Source: Coriobacteriia bacterium (GTDB taxonomy: Bacteria; Actinomycetota; Coriobacteriia; Coriobacteriales; Atopobiaceae). Taken from it: DNA of 40,138 nucleotides. The notes beneath the pieces are model-generated. The model ran no database searches and had not been told where the DNA came from. It saw only the letters and a program-made list of their open reading frames with translations. The stretch spans positions 40,524 through 80,661 of the forward strand of contig QAKZ01000052.1 in assembly GCA_003150175.1 (NCBI GenBank), given 5' to 3'. This document shows, piece by piece, positions 24,730 to 33,550 of this stretch (position 1 is the stretch's first letter; every line of letters starts with the position of its first letter). The position numbers and the translations under genes are program-made.

Positions 24730-25911
24730 TTAACCCTCATCAGCCGCGAGTATCCCGATAAGGTCGCGCACCTTGCCAAGAAGCTCGTCATAGGTCAGGA
24801 CGGTTACACCCGAAAGACAGCTACGGAAGTTCTCAAAAGAACCGACCTTGATCGGGTCATCAAGCTCGCCAGTGCTGCCGATTATGACCACGCATTGGGG
24901 AGAGAACGCCTCAAACCCACCTCTGGTTTCGGCACAAAACTGGTTGAACTCGTTGAGCAGCGTCTGCCGATAGCTCAGCACTTGCGCGATGCCACCGCTG
25001 AGCTCGTCGCTCATGCTGTAACTTCGCGCCCGGTATTTTCCACCGAGGAGCTTTGTGACAGGCGTCTTAATCTCAACGAGGATGACGTTCTTGGTCAGTC
25101 TGTTCTGATACAGGAAATCGAGCACGTTCCCGTTGTGGTTGTCGATGGTCTTCCCACCAACATAAGCCTGCTCTCCGTAGAGTGCGCACGGAACAGACAT
25201 GACTTGCGGGATAATCCAGTCGTTCTCTTTGAAGAAGCGCTGCCAGTCGTTCTCAGTGCCATTGCCCAGGTTCTGCTCGAAATCGGTGGCAACCCGCTGC
25301 AGCCGTTCGAGGTTGAGCGCCGTTGAAAAGGACTGGAGACTGCCATCCTCAAGCTCCGAGAGGACATCCTTCAGTTTGTCTCTCGATGTTCCCTGAGTCA
25401 ACAGCTTGAGCAGCTCGCGTACAAGGTCAAAGGTCTCCCGATCCGCAATCATGTGGGCAGCCGATGGGTCAGGCTGCAACAACCTGAGCAACGTGCGCGC
25501 AGCGTTATCGACCTTAACATAGGTGCTGGCCCCGAAAGGCACGCCGTCCATACCCTCGGCAACGCCATACAGCTTGGCAAGCGCATCGTATAGGTTGCGC
25601 GTTTCGCCTGTATTCAAAGCCAGTTCAAGTGCATCGCCTTTATGAATGCTCTTTTTGCCGATAAACTCCTGAGCGCATTCCGAAGGGAAGGGCTCATCCT
25701 CCTTGCCCCTGCGTTCGTAAACGATTTTCCCATGGACAGAATTGCTCGGGTCCTTGAGGTTGTTAACCACACCGGGCTTGAAGGTCATCCGCGTCAACTT
25801 GCCATCGCGCAGGACAACATCCTGCGCGATGGCAGTATTACGTGAGGTAGACTGAAGCGTGATTCCTTCGTCAAGGTCACAGACAGGTTCGTTGAACGTG
25901 AGCAGCTTCAT
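24730..25911 (-). CDS. sduA: Shedu defence nuclease (DUF4263)
   Basis: Single-protein anti-phage nuclease SduA, 393 residues. The C-terminal DUF4263 domain has the expected PD-(D/E)XK layout: Glu220 in NGTENDWQRFFKENDWII, Asp265 in NVLDFLY, then Glu280 and Lys282 in ILVEIKTP, and a later YRQ helix (LSYRQTLLNEF). An extended Rossmann-like end follows (CVVIIGSTGEL, LTYDELLGKV). The N-terminal 200 residues form the variable sensor part. Shedu is normally a stand-alone gene. Here it starts 13 nt after the LlaJI nuclease gene, behind GAAAGGAG, as the fifth gene of the operon. It may add a second nuclease or share the methylation-based self marking. Confidence 0.88.
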   Translation of the reverse strand: MKLLTFNEPVCDLDEGITLQSTSRNTAIAQDVVLRDGKLTRMTFKPGVVNNLKDPSNSVHGKIVYERRGKEDEPFPSECAQEFIGKKSIHKGDALELALNTGETRNLYDALAKLYGVAEGMDGVPFGASTYVKVDNAARTLLRLLQPDPSAAHMIADRETFDLVRELLKLLTQGTSRDKLKDVLSELEDGSLQSFSTALNLERLQRVATDFEQNLGNGTENDWQRFFKENDWIIPQVMSVPCALYGEQAYVGGKTIDNHNGNVLDFLYQNRLTKNVILVEIKTPVTKLLGGKYRARSYSMSDELSGGIAQVLSYRQTLLNEFNQFCAETRGGFEAFSPQCVVIIGSTGELDDPIKVGSFENFRSCLSGVTVLTYDELLGKVRDLIGILAADEG

Positions 25912-25924
25912 ACATCAGCTCCTT

Positions 25925-27391
25925 TCAAGCCGAAGCATTCTCGTTCTCCCAAATCGCCCTCATCGAGCCCCCGTCAATCCTCTCGCCCCGCAGGTACGCG
26001 TCGAACACCTCATGCGCCGGCAGCGCCCACATATGGATGTAGTTGCTGAGAGGCGGCTTCACCTCGCCCATGACCTTCGGGAACGAGACCCTCGCCAACT
26101 CCTTTAGCTCATTCTCTGCGCTTGGCACCAGGAACGCGTTGACCACACGGTCGAAGCCATGGTCAAGAACGAAATCCTTGTACGCCGACTGATAAAGGAA
26201 CTGCTTCGTCACCGACTCGAGCCCAGGCTGCCTCTCGATTTTTCTGCCGACCGTGGGAACGTAGTACTTTGCATCGTAGATCGCGAACGCGCGGCGCCCG
26301 CCTTCGCCCGTGGCGAAGGCGATAGTGTCGGGGATAAGTGTGGCAACCGGATCGCACTGGGCGTAATCGCCGCCCCGGCGCCGCTCCCATTTCGGGGACT
26401 CAATGATGCCGAGGAGCGTGTCCCGCTTGCGCTCAACCCACTCGCTCCTGAGCGGGAAGCCGAGTTTCCCAAGCTTCGAGTCGAGCTGGTCTCCAAATGC
26501 CGTCTTGCAAGCCATTTCCCACAGATGAAAGAAACTCGTTGTGCCCAGCGCGCGGATCTCATCGTGCTCTGCCGCGCTCTCGCGGTTCAGCAGGTATCGC
26601 CACAGAAGGTCAAGCACGACGATCTTCCAATCGACGAACTGCGAGCCACACTCACGCTCAAGGCGCCACTCAAGCGTATCGGCATCGCCGAAATCGTCCA
26701 CTTCTTCGTCCGAAAGCTCGACCTCGTCAAGGGACAGCAGGTCTCCGACCTGAGCATCGAAGAGTTGCTTCGAGCATTCGGTCAGCACCGCGCGATGCAA
26801 GCGCGTGATGAAATCGGATTCATCTCGAAGCGTCTTGCGGGTCTCGTATTCGGCATAAACCGGGCGACCGTCGGAAAGCAAGGGAAGGTGGTTGCCGATC
26901 GTTCGGTTCCAATCGATGGTGCCGGAGCCGTTCAGCTCTCGGCCCTCTATGTAGTTCGAGTACACCCCGTACTCGGCGTAGAGTTCCAGCAGCGCCAGCA
27001 TCACCGGCAGCTTGTCGTCGGTTCGCTCGCCGTCGTCGGAAAGAGCGGCAACGCTGGCTCTCCCGGCGTCCCGCTTGAGCAGGCGCATGACCTGGCGCAG
27101 CTCGTCACGCGAGGGCACGCTCTCCCTAAAGTACTTTGGGTACGCGATTACCACGGTGTCCGCGACCATGACCATGCCGACGAAGTCGAACTGGTAGCGC
27201 TCGTCGTTCTTGGCGCCCTCCTCGTCGGAGGTATCCGCGTCCTTGGCGGACTTGTCGGTGCGGTACCTCACGATGCCGCGGGCCATCAGCTCCTCGATTA
27301 CCTGCGAGGCTCGCCCCGGCTCCATGCCGAACTCATCGGCGAGTGTCGCTAAAGAGTAAGGCTTCAGCTCGCGTACGTATGCCTGACGCAT
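25925..27391 (-). CDS. LlaJI-family restriction endonuclease subunit (McrC-like)
   Basis: Nuclease partner of the McrB-like NTPase, 488 residues, matching the R2 protein of LlaJI-type restriction systems. The N-terminal part has a winged-helix feel (YSLATLADEFGMEPGRASQVIEEL is its span, residues 12-35). The C-terminal half carries the McrC-type helix FHLWEMACKTAFGD (about 288-301) and the PD-(D/E)XK centre: Pro354-Asp355 in TLIPDTIAF, then Asp373-Ala-Lys375 in FAIYDAKYY. It starts six bases after the NTPase gene and ends 13 bases before Shedu. With the two methyltransferases it should cut unmethylated DNA at an asymmetric site after NTP-driven motion; site unknown. Confidence 0.9.
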   Translation of the reverse strand: MRQAYVRELKPYSLATLADEFGMEPGRASQVIEELMARGIVRYRTDKSAKDADTSDEEGAKNDERYQFDFVGMVMVADTVVIAYPKYFRESVPSRDELRQVMRLLKRDAGRASVAALSDDGERTDDKLPVMLALLELYAEYGVYSNYIEGRELNGSGTIDWNRTIGNHLPLLSDGRPVYAEYETRKTLRDESDFITRLHRAVLTECSKQLFDAQVGDLLSLDEVELSDEEVDDFGDADTLEWRLERECGSQFVDWKIVVLDLLWRYLLNRESAAEHDEIRALGTTSFFHLWEMACKTAFGDQLDSKLGKLGFPLRSEWVERKRDTLLGIIESPKWERRRGGDYAQCDPVATLIPDTIAFATGEGGRRAFAIYDAKYYVPTVGRKIERQPGLESVTKQFLYQSAYKDFVLDHGFDRVVNAFLVPSAENELKELARVSFPKVMGEVKPPLSNYIHMWALPAHEVFDAYLRGERIDGGSMRAIWENENASA

Positions 27392-27397
27392 CGTCCG

Positions 27398-29278
27398 CTA
27401 CTCCTCGGGGGCAACATCATCGGCGTCATCGTCATAAACGATGTGATCATCAAAGCCGTTGCCAAAAATGCCCTCGCCGCTTTCGTCGAACGCCTCGCAA
27501 ACCTTTGCGTAGGTATTGAGTTCCCCCTTGAACATCTTCTTTCGCTTGGTCTTGCCCGCATCCTCGTAAAGGTAAAGCAGCACCTTGTCCTTGAACACGT
27601 CCGCAAAACGCTCGGGCGTAAGGGCATTCGGATTGATGAAGAAGGGTCCGAGGAGCTTGTCCTCATTGATCTTAAGGTCATCGCTCGCCATGAAGTCATT
27701 GATGGCATGGCGAAGGTTATTCCACACAACGGTGCGGCCGCCGCACGGCACTTCGATCTTGTTCAAGGGTGTGCCGTCGATATCGGCGTCCTCGCCCTCG
27801 TTGATGCCCATATAACGGAAGTCCCAGCGGCGCTTGAAGGCGGTGTCCATCGGGAACACGCCTTGATCGGCGCTGTTCATCGTCGCCCAGATGTACATGT
27901 TGGAGGGAATGGCGAGCTTGCTCGCGGCGATGGCATCGTTGTCGAATTCGACCATAAGTTGCTCGCGCATATCCTCGGGAGCAGCGACGGTGTACTCGCT
28001 GCAGCCGTCCGACCGCCTATCCAAAAGCTGGAAAACATCGCCGAAGACAGCAGCGGGATTTGCGCGGTTGATCTCCTCGACGATCAGCAGGTAGTTCTGC
28101 TCGGGATTCTTGACCGCCTTTACGTAGGTTTCAAGGAAGGGACCGAGCGCATACCGGTAGGTGATGGCGGTGCGTTTGTTGCCGTCAGAGTCGACGACCT
28201 GCTCGGTCATGGGCTTAAAGCAGCCCACAAACTGCGAGTAGGTATAGTCGGGGTAGAAGGTGACGCGGCAGCGATGGTCATCATCGAAGTAGCGATCCGC
28301 ATGTTCGCCAAGTTCATGGGACTTGCCCGTACCGGGGGCACCAAAGTAAATCAGATTGCGCGGTTCATCTAGCGGCTCGGCGGTTGCGCGGTTCTCCATG
28401 GTGTTCCTCTCGGGATTGTCCAGCTTGACATTGGCAAGCTGTGAGCTAACGCGAATGCGCGAAGCATATGCTTCAAGCTCCGCTTTGCTAACATCTTTTG
28501 CAGCGGTGACCGTATGGCCAGCAATGTCCAAGGCGGGGTAAAGCCCCGCCTCTACGGCTGTTTTAAGAATCCTTGTCGGCCCCTGCGCCTCCTTGCCCTC
28601 AACGAGGTCAACGCTTGCGTCGTCATCGCCCTCCAACAGACAACCGTAAATACCGCTAATGGTAAACACGGTTCCCGAATCGCCCTTGCATGTCTTGAAG
28701 AGCGCCGGCTCAGAGAACACTGCGAGCATTCGCGTTAGTCGAGATTCAATGCCTTCAGCGCATGAAACGCGGTCCCCCACAAGCCAGTTGAGAAGAACGC
28801 GAGCAAAGCCATCCGGGTCGGTTTCCTCCAAGATTCCTATGAGGTCAAGATTGGAGCTGAACCGGATCGCCTTTTGGAATCGTTGTCCGCCTTTTCTCTC
28901 AGAGGACCTAGTGAGCGAACCATCCGTAAAGTTCAGCGTCCCCAGGCGCCAGACAAGCTCGAAGGGCGCATTGAGCGCCTCCATTTGACTCGTAAGGAGG
29001 GGGTTGTCTTTCAGGCCGTCTTTGACCTCATCGAGATCGAGGGGGACTCCATGGTCGGCTGCATAGCCTTCGACGCCCTCGATGAGCTTGTCGTTGATTA
29101 GGCCGCCCTCGTCCGCAGCGCCACTGGTACATCCATATGCAACCTCGGCCGGCTTGTTGTTCATGAGCCAAAGGGCTATCAGCAGGGCAATAGCGGCTTT
29201 CGGTCTCGGAAGCGAAGTCTTGGTTATTAGTCTTGGATCAAGCGGTGCCGGAAGCGTGTGTGGCTTTGGAACGGTCAT
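27398..29278 (-). CDS. McrB-like AAA+ NTPase of a LlaJI-type system
   Basis: AAA+ motor and specificity subunit, 626 residues. Residues 1-295 form a variable DNA-recognition part. The NTPase follows: Walker A FGAPGTGKS (312-320), the McrB segment TFYPDYTYSQFVGCFKP, Walker B LLIVEEINRANPA, and the McrB signature ATMNSADQGVFPMDTAFKRRW with the arginine finger. The C-terminal tail is acidic (DDDADDVAPEE). GTP rather than ATP is used by classic McrB; the nucleotide here is not decidable. The gene starts 13 bases after the C5 methyltransferase and ends six bases before the nuclease, the order of the LlaJI operon. Confidence 0.92.
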   Translation of the reverse strand: MTVPKPHTLPAPLDPRLITKTSLPRPKAAIALLIALWLMNNKPAEVAYGCTSGAADEGGLINDKLIEGVEGYAADHGVPLDLDEVKDGLKDNPLLTSQMEALNAPFELVWRLGTLNFTDGSLTRSSERKGGQRFQKAIRFSSNLDLIGILEETDPDGFARVLLNWLVGDRVSCAEGIESRLTRMLAVFSEPALFKTCKGDSGTVFTISGIYGCLLEGDDDASVDLVEGKEAQGPTRILKTAVEAGLYPALDIAGHTVTAAKDVSKAELEAYASRIRVSSQLANVKLDNPERNTMENRATAEPLDEPRNLIYFGAPGTGKSHELGEHADRYFDDDHRCRVTFYPDYTYSQFVGCFKPMTEQVVDSDGNKRTAITYRYALGPFLETYVKAVKNPEQNYLLIVEEINRANPAAVFGDVFQLLDRRSDGCSEYTVAAPEDMREQLMVEFDNDAIAASKLAIPSNMYIWATMNSADQGVFPMDTAFKRRWDFRYMGINEGEDADIDGTPLNKIEVPCGGRTVVWNNLRHAINDFMASDDLKINEDKLLGPFFINPNALTPERFADVFKDKVLLYLYEDAGKTKRKKMFKGELNTYAKVCEAFDESGEGIFGNGFDDHIVYDDDADDVAPEE

Positions 29279-29291
29279 GGGCGTAACCTAT

Positions 29292-30356
29292 CTAATCATT
29301 CTTCATATCATCCAATATGCGCTCGGCGATTGCCTTGCCGAGCAACGGGGGAACGGCATTGCCAACCTGCTTCATCTGCGAAGACTTGCTTCCATAGAAA
29401 TGGAAAGTGTCGGGGAAGGATTGAATCCTCGCCGCCTCCCGCGTGGTGATAGCTCGATTGAGGTACGGATGGGTGAACTCTCCAGAAGAGGGCGTATCGT
29501 ATCGCGTTGTTATCGTCTTGGCGATGCCATCCTTCTTCATTCGGCACCAGGTGCCGCTGTAGATAGACTTCGTGTGATGCTCCTCGGGCAGCATTTCCTT
29601 GCCGCACTCGGGCGCAATCATCTCTAGCCTCTCAAGCGTGACCTTGCTATGCCGTGTCGCAATGTGATTACATAGCCCATCAGAACCGGCGCGAAGCATG
29701 CGTTGGTAGTCGCTCTGCGGCGCGTTCTTGTATCCTTGTTCTTCGGCCCCTTCGCCCGATTCGAGATAGCTCAGGTCACTTATGGCATCCCACACGGTTG
29801 TATGCACACCGTTGGGCTTTGGGAGGGAAACGGGTTCAGTCGCCCCGAGCTTTCCCAGGATGCATGTACGGTGTCTATCCTGCGGCACGCCAAAGTCCGC
29901 GGCGCACAAGACGCCGCAGCTGACGGCATAGCCGATGCCGCTGAACAGCTCGACTATCTCGTCCTTAAAGTAACCACCTTCGGTCGTAAGAAGGTTCGGA
30001 ACGTTCTCTATTACGAAGTACTTGGGCTTTACTCGCTTCACGACTTCGAAGTAGTAACGGAAAAGGAAGTTACGTGGGTCGTTGATGCTTTTGCGACTGC
30101 CTTTTTGCGAAAAGCCCTGACAAGGTGGCCCGCCGATGACGGCGGTGACCTTGCCCTCGTAAGGCCCGAAGGTCTCGTCCACGGGAAGCTTTGTGATGTC
30201 CTCGACTATCATCTTGGTGCCAGGACGGTTCTTCTTATATGCTTCGGCGATTGAGGGGTCGAACTCGTTTGCCAGGGCCACTTCGAACCCGGCCATCTCA
30301 AAGCCGAGAGAAAGCCCCCCTACGCCTGCGAACAAATCGATTACGGTCGGTTTCAT
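29292..30356 (-). CDS. DNA (cytosine-5) methyltransferase
   Basis: Complete m5C methyltransferase of 354 residues. Motif I DLFAGVGGLSLG (residues 7-18), motif IV GGPPCQGFS with catalytic Cys79, motif VI VIENVPNLL, motif VIII QDRHRTCILG and motif X QMKQVGNAVPP are all present. The target-recognition region lies between about 230 and 300. It directly follows the DPPY methyltransferase without any gap, and is followed by the restriction genes. Two methyltransferases fit an asymmetric site needing one enzyme per strand. Confidence 0.95.
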   Translation of the reverse strand: MKPTVIDLFAGVGGLSLGFEMAGFEVALANEFDPSIAEAYKKNRPGTKMIVEDITKLPVDETFGPYEGKVTAVIGGPPCQGFSQKGSRKSINDPRNFLFRYYFEVVKRVKPKYFVIENVPNLLTTEGGYFKDEIVELFSGIGYAVSCGVLCAADFGVPQDRHRTCILGKLGATEPVSLPKPNGVHTTVWDAISDLSYLESGEGAEEQGYKNAPQSDYQRMLRAGSDGLCNHIATRHSKVTLERLEMIAPECGKEMLPEEHHTKSIYSGTWCRMKKDGIAKTITTRYDTPSSGEFTHPYLNRAITTREAARIQSFPDTFHFYGSKSSQMKQVGNAVPPLLGKAIAERILDDMKND

Positions 30357-31334
30357 TTAGCTGTTAACTCCCATGCGCTGCATAGCGATATCAAAGTAGT
30401 TCTCATCAAGCTCAATGCCGATGAACTTTCGGCAAAGCCCCTTTGCGGATACGCCGGAGCTGCCGCTTCCCATAAAGGGGTCGAGGACAACATCGCCAGG
30501 GTTGGTGAGCGTCCGGACGAAGTAGTCCATCAGCTCGACGGGCTTTTGGGTCGGATGCTTCCCGAACTCCTTTTCGCTTTTAGGGGTGACTGAGGACTCG
30601 AAGAAGTCGTGCAGCGCTTTGCCGTCGTTGTTGAACGTACCTGTTTTGGCACCGTTGATGAAATAAACCCACGACTCAGTTGAATTGATGAAGTGAAGGT
30701 TCATGTTGCGCGGCATGGGGTTCAACTTATGCCATGCTCCAGTGGTCTTGTAGTAGAAGCCGTGCTTCTGCGCCAAGCCGATGAGCGTCTCGAGCTTAAT
30801 CACGGCCATAAAGACAACGAGCGCGCCGCCCTTGCGAACGACGCGAGCGGCTTCGCCAAAGAAGTCGTCCATCGACTCAGCCCAGTCGTCGGCGTTTAGG
30901 TTATCCCAGCCCGCTGCGCCAAAGTAGTTCTCACGCATCCGCTTTAAGTTCGTAGCACGTTCTTGCATGAAGAGCCCGAGATTGTAGGGTGGATCAGTAA
31001 GAAGCAAATCGACGCTGCTGTCGGCAATGCCCTCCATAGAGACCAGGCAGTCGCCATTGATAAGGCGAACGCCGCCACGGTTGATCTCCGCTCTGAACTC
31101 GCGGTCGCCGTTAAGGGCAGAGGCGGCTGACACGTAGTCTTTGTAAGAAGACTTAACGCGCGTGTGCGCGGCCGACCCGTTCTGCCACTCCTTAACCTCG
31201 TCCCAGTCAAATCTCCACTGCCTACCGATCTTGGCCGCAGGGAAATCACGGGTCTTAATCCAGTTGCGAACAGTCTCAGAAGTAACGTTAAAATAGGCAG
31301 CGACATCATCCATGCGCGCTAGTTTGTCCTGCAT
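30357..31334 (-). CDS. HTH-fused DPPY DNA methyltransferase (N4C or N6A)
   Basis: First gene of the defence operon, 325 residues. Residues 1-55 form an excisionase/MerR-like helix-turn-helix (DDVAAYFNVTSETVRNWIKTRD, then GRQWRFDWDEVKEW). The rest is an amino-methyltransferase of the beta order: motif IV LLLTDPPYNLG (about 110), then motif I at the end, VVLDPFMGSGSSGVSA (about 285). Base target (adenine N6 or cytosine N4) is not clear from DPPY alone. The HTH part could bind the operon's own promoter, where direct repeats lie at 31368-31387, giving feedback control. The stop touches the start of the m5C gene. Start ATG at 31334; a second Met at residue 8 is possible. Confidence 0.9.
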   Translation of the reverse strand: MQDKLARMDDVAAYFNVTSETVRNWIKTRDFPAAKIGRQWRFDWDEVKEWQNGSAAHTRVKSSYKDYVSAASALNGDREFRAEINRGGVRLINGDCLVSMEGIADSSVDLLLTDPPYNLGLFMQERATNLKRMRENYFGAAGWDNLNADDWAESMDDFFGEAARVVRKGGALVVFMAVIKLETLIGLAQKHGFYYKTTGAWHKLNPMPRNMNLHFINSTESWVYFINGAKTGTFNNDGKALHDFFESSVTPKSEKEFGKHPTQKPVELMDYFVRTLTNPGDVVLDPFMGSGSSGVSAKGLCRKFIGIELDENYFDIAMQRMGVNS

Positions 31335-31367
31335 GCTAACAACCGCTTCCTATAAATAACCAAAAAT

Positions 31368-31387
31368 AACACGAAATTACACGAATT
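31368..31387 (-). promoter_or_regulatory. direct repeats upstream of the defence operon
   Basis: Two 10-bp units, aacacgaaat and tacacgaatt, lie side by side, 34 bp before the operon start, in an A/T-rich leader. The spacing puts them on one face of the helix. They are a candidate operator for the HTH part of the first methyltransferase. No clear -35/-10 pair stands out. Confidence 0.4.
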
Positions 31388-31554
31388 TTGATTCTATAGG
31401 TTGCGTGCAGCCAAGCCAATAGCCATACACGGTTTTATCGCAAACGTCCATTGTTCGCGCGGTCGCGCGACGCTCATTGTGCGGTTCCAATCAGAAGGAC
31501 GGCGCAACCATCTATGCGGTTATGGCAAGAAAAACCTTGCCATATGCGGCGGCG

Positions 31555-32631
31555 TTATAGCAACTCCAAGAAACCGTCCTCAAAAGCGCCGGGCCATGCA
31601 AACTTACGATCTTTGCCCTCAAGACGCACAACAAGGTAGCCGGCATCTTTGGAAACGATAACCCCCTCGCCAAACTTCTTATGCATCACATGTGTATCGA
31701 CGTCAATCGACGAGAGTTCATCGTCCGTAAGGCGTCTCTTTGGCTTAGTGAGCCTTGAATCAAAGACCGGCCTTACTTGCGAAGAAGGGCGTGCAGAGGT
31801 TGTGCGATTGCTCGGATCCTGAACTGCAACCCTTGAATTCGATGCGCTTGCCTTGCTCGGCACTGCGTGAGAGCCGAGAGGCTGGTTAGCCGGCTTCGGG
31901 CCCCGTGCGCCCAACGCCCCAACACCGTAAATGACTCTAACGCCGGGAAGTTGCTCGGGGTCTCTTTCGATGGTCTTCTCACATCCGTACAACTCACAAG
32001 CCCGCTGCATCTTCTCCGGCGAAACAAGCCCCACGCATTCGAAGAACCGTTTTGCTTCAGATGCGCTCAAGCGCAGCTGAGTCTTCCTCGGATTACCGCC
32101 TTGCAGCCGCTCTCTAGCAAAGATCGCGTTGACGGTAATGCCGATTAGCCGGGCCAAGCGAATAACGAGTTCAGAAACCTCCCGCTCGTTGACCAGAGGG
32201 CAATCAACAACAAACTGAGTGTTAGCTTGCGTACCGCGCTTGCGATCATAGCTAGCGCGCCCGTCAAACATGCCGGCCAGCATAGCCTTCCAAGTATCCG
32301 AGGTTCCATTTGTTACGGCAGTTTGCGCGCGCTCGAGAATCGTCTTCTCAGTGTCTTTGGAGGAGTGGAAGTGCACTTCGAAGCCCTCGAAACGCTTATT
32401 TCTGAGCTCCGTGACTTCTCCGCCAACATGCTTTGCCAAAACATGGATAAGCTCTCGATGCTCGGCAAGCAAGCGGGGATTGGCGTAACCATGATTGTGA
32501 CGGGCAAGCGAGACGAAATTATAACGGCTGTGCTCATCACCGCACATCAACATCCCGCCCAAGAAGAACGCTTCAGTTGGGCTATAGGTCGTACTACTGG
32601 TATTTTCCTTAGTAGCAAGAAAGCACCCCAT
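31555..32631 (-). CDS. LAGLIDADG-like protein with UvrD-tail (Tudor-like) C-terminus
   Basis: Unassigned protein of 358 residues. Two LAGLIDADG-like motifs sit at the right spacing for a single-chain meganuclease fold: FFLGGMLMCGD (22-32) and AMLAGMFDGRA (116-126). Each is followed by the basic strand and helix pattern of that fold (FVSLARHNHGYANPRLL; then NTQFVVDCPLV and RLARLIGITVNAIF). A Ser/Pro-rich linker (about 255-300) leads to DTHVMHKKFGEGVIVSKDAGYLVVRLEGKDRKF (308-346), the small barrel found at the end of UvrD/PcrA helicases. The second motif has Arg where the metal-binding acid should be, so cleavage is doubtful. It precedes the restriction operon on the same strand, 220 bp away. 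The ribosome site is weak. Confidence 0.6.
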   Translation of the reverse strand: MGCFLATKENTSSTTYSPTEAFFLGGMLMCGDEHSRYNFVSLARHNHGYANPRLLAEHRELIHVLAKHVGGEVTELRNKRFEGFEVHFHSSKDTEKTILERAQTAVTNGTSDTWKAMLAGMFDGRASYDRKRGTQANTQFVVDCPLVNEREVSELVIRLARLIGITVNAIFARERLQGGNPRKTQLRLSASEAKRFFECVGLVSPEKMQRACELYGCEKTIERDPEQLPGVRVIYGVGALGARGPKPANQPLGSHAVPSKASASNSRVAVQDPSNRTTSARPSSQVRPVFDSRLTKPKRRLTDDELSSIDVDTHVMHKKFGEGVIVSKDAGYLVVRLEGKDRKFAWPGAFEDGFLELL

Positions 32632-33091
32632 GCCGAAGTTCCGTCCATATCATCGATTTGTCAACCCGGCCCATGATAACCCCGCTCATATCGTGAGTTA
32701 GCGTGCCGTCAGGCGATCATTTGCCAAATCGGAACGCCGACGCTCGATTGAGAGCAACCACCGCTCGCAAGAAACTATTCTATCTGCCCCTGCCCACGGC
32801 CCAGGGCCGCCGGCGGGGGCAGACCCGTGGCCAGCGGCGAATCGGTCACCGCCCGTCACCAGATGCAGTATCCCTCAACTCAGCGCCCGCAGGATCATCG
32901 CACTTGTACCTGTCGGCACCCGAGAGTCCTCCGGGCGCCGCCGAACCCGCCACTGCCCGCACGAGCCCCAGGCGGCCCTCGTATCCCCAACGCCATACCC
33001 GTGTCTATTTGTGCTGCTAACGCCATAAGTACCGTCAAACGTCCGCCTCGGATCGTATCATTTACCTAGCTAGAGACCACTAGGAGGCAAT
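32632..33091. other. gene-free stretch of 460 bp
   Basis: No convincing gene on either strand; frames present are low-complexity shadows. A G/C-rich hairpin (ctgcccc...ggggcag) lies near 32790-32823. The last 40 bp carry the leader and TAGGAGG site of the next gene. Confidence 0.5.
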
Positions 33092-33550
33092 TTGGACAAC
33101 ATCAGCTTTCGCATCGAGATCCCATCCGACGAAGACGGCTTTGTCCTCTTCCACTGCCCACACTGCGGCGAGCTGTTCAAAGTCTCCGTCGAAGGCGTTG
33201 AGGATGACTCTGTGCTGGCTGTTCACTGTCCCGCCTGCGGCCTAACGGCCGACAACTTCCTCACCGAAGACGTCGTAGAACTTGCCCTGGCCATAGCGAA
33301 GAACCGCGCCGTAGCCGCCATAGCCAAAGAGCTTGAAAAGCAGACCAAGAAGCACAAGAGCGGCTTTGTAGACTTCAAGGTCAAGACCAAGGGCGGTGAC
33401 GAGCCCGAGATTCCATTGAGTGCGTCTGTCGAGGCATTGGAGCTCGCAACATGCCACGACTGCGGAAGAAGCTCGAAGATCCAGCCGTCACTTTCCATGT
33501 CGATCTACACGTGCCCCTACTGCGGAATAGGACAAGCCAATGACCGATAA
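33092..33550 (+). CDS. zinc-ribbon protein
   Basis: Unrecognised protein of 152 residues with three CxxC knuckles plus a fourth: HCPHCGEL (about 22) and HCPACGLT (about 46) make one ribbon, TCHDCGRS (about 120) and TCPYCGIG (about 141) the other. Between them lies a helix (ELALAIAKNRAVAAIAKELEKQTKKHK) that may pack as a spacer. TTG start behind a perfect TAGGAGG. It overlaps the next gene by 11 nt, so the two are coupled and probably work together. Zinc ribbons of this kind bind nucleic acid or protein. No membrane segment. Confidence 0.65.
   Translation: MDNISFRIEIPSDEDGFVLFHCPHCGELFKVSVEGVEDDSVLAVHCPACGLTADNFLTEDVVELALAIAKNRAVAAIAKELEKQTKKHKSGFVDFKVKTKGGDEPEIPLSASVEALELATCHDCGRSSKIQPSLSMSIYTCPYCGIGQANDR

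Noticed and set aside
31401..31661. 86-codon plus-strand open frame in the operon leader
   Set aside because: Overlaps the end of the LAGLIDADG-like gene and has no family features.
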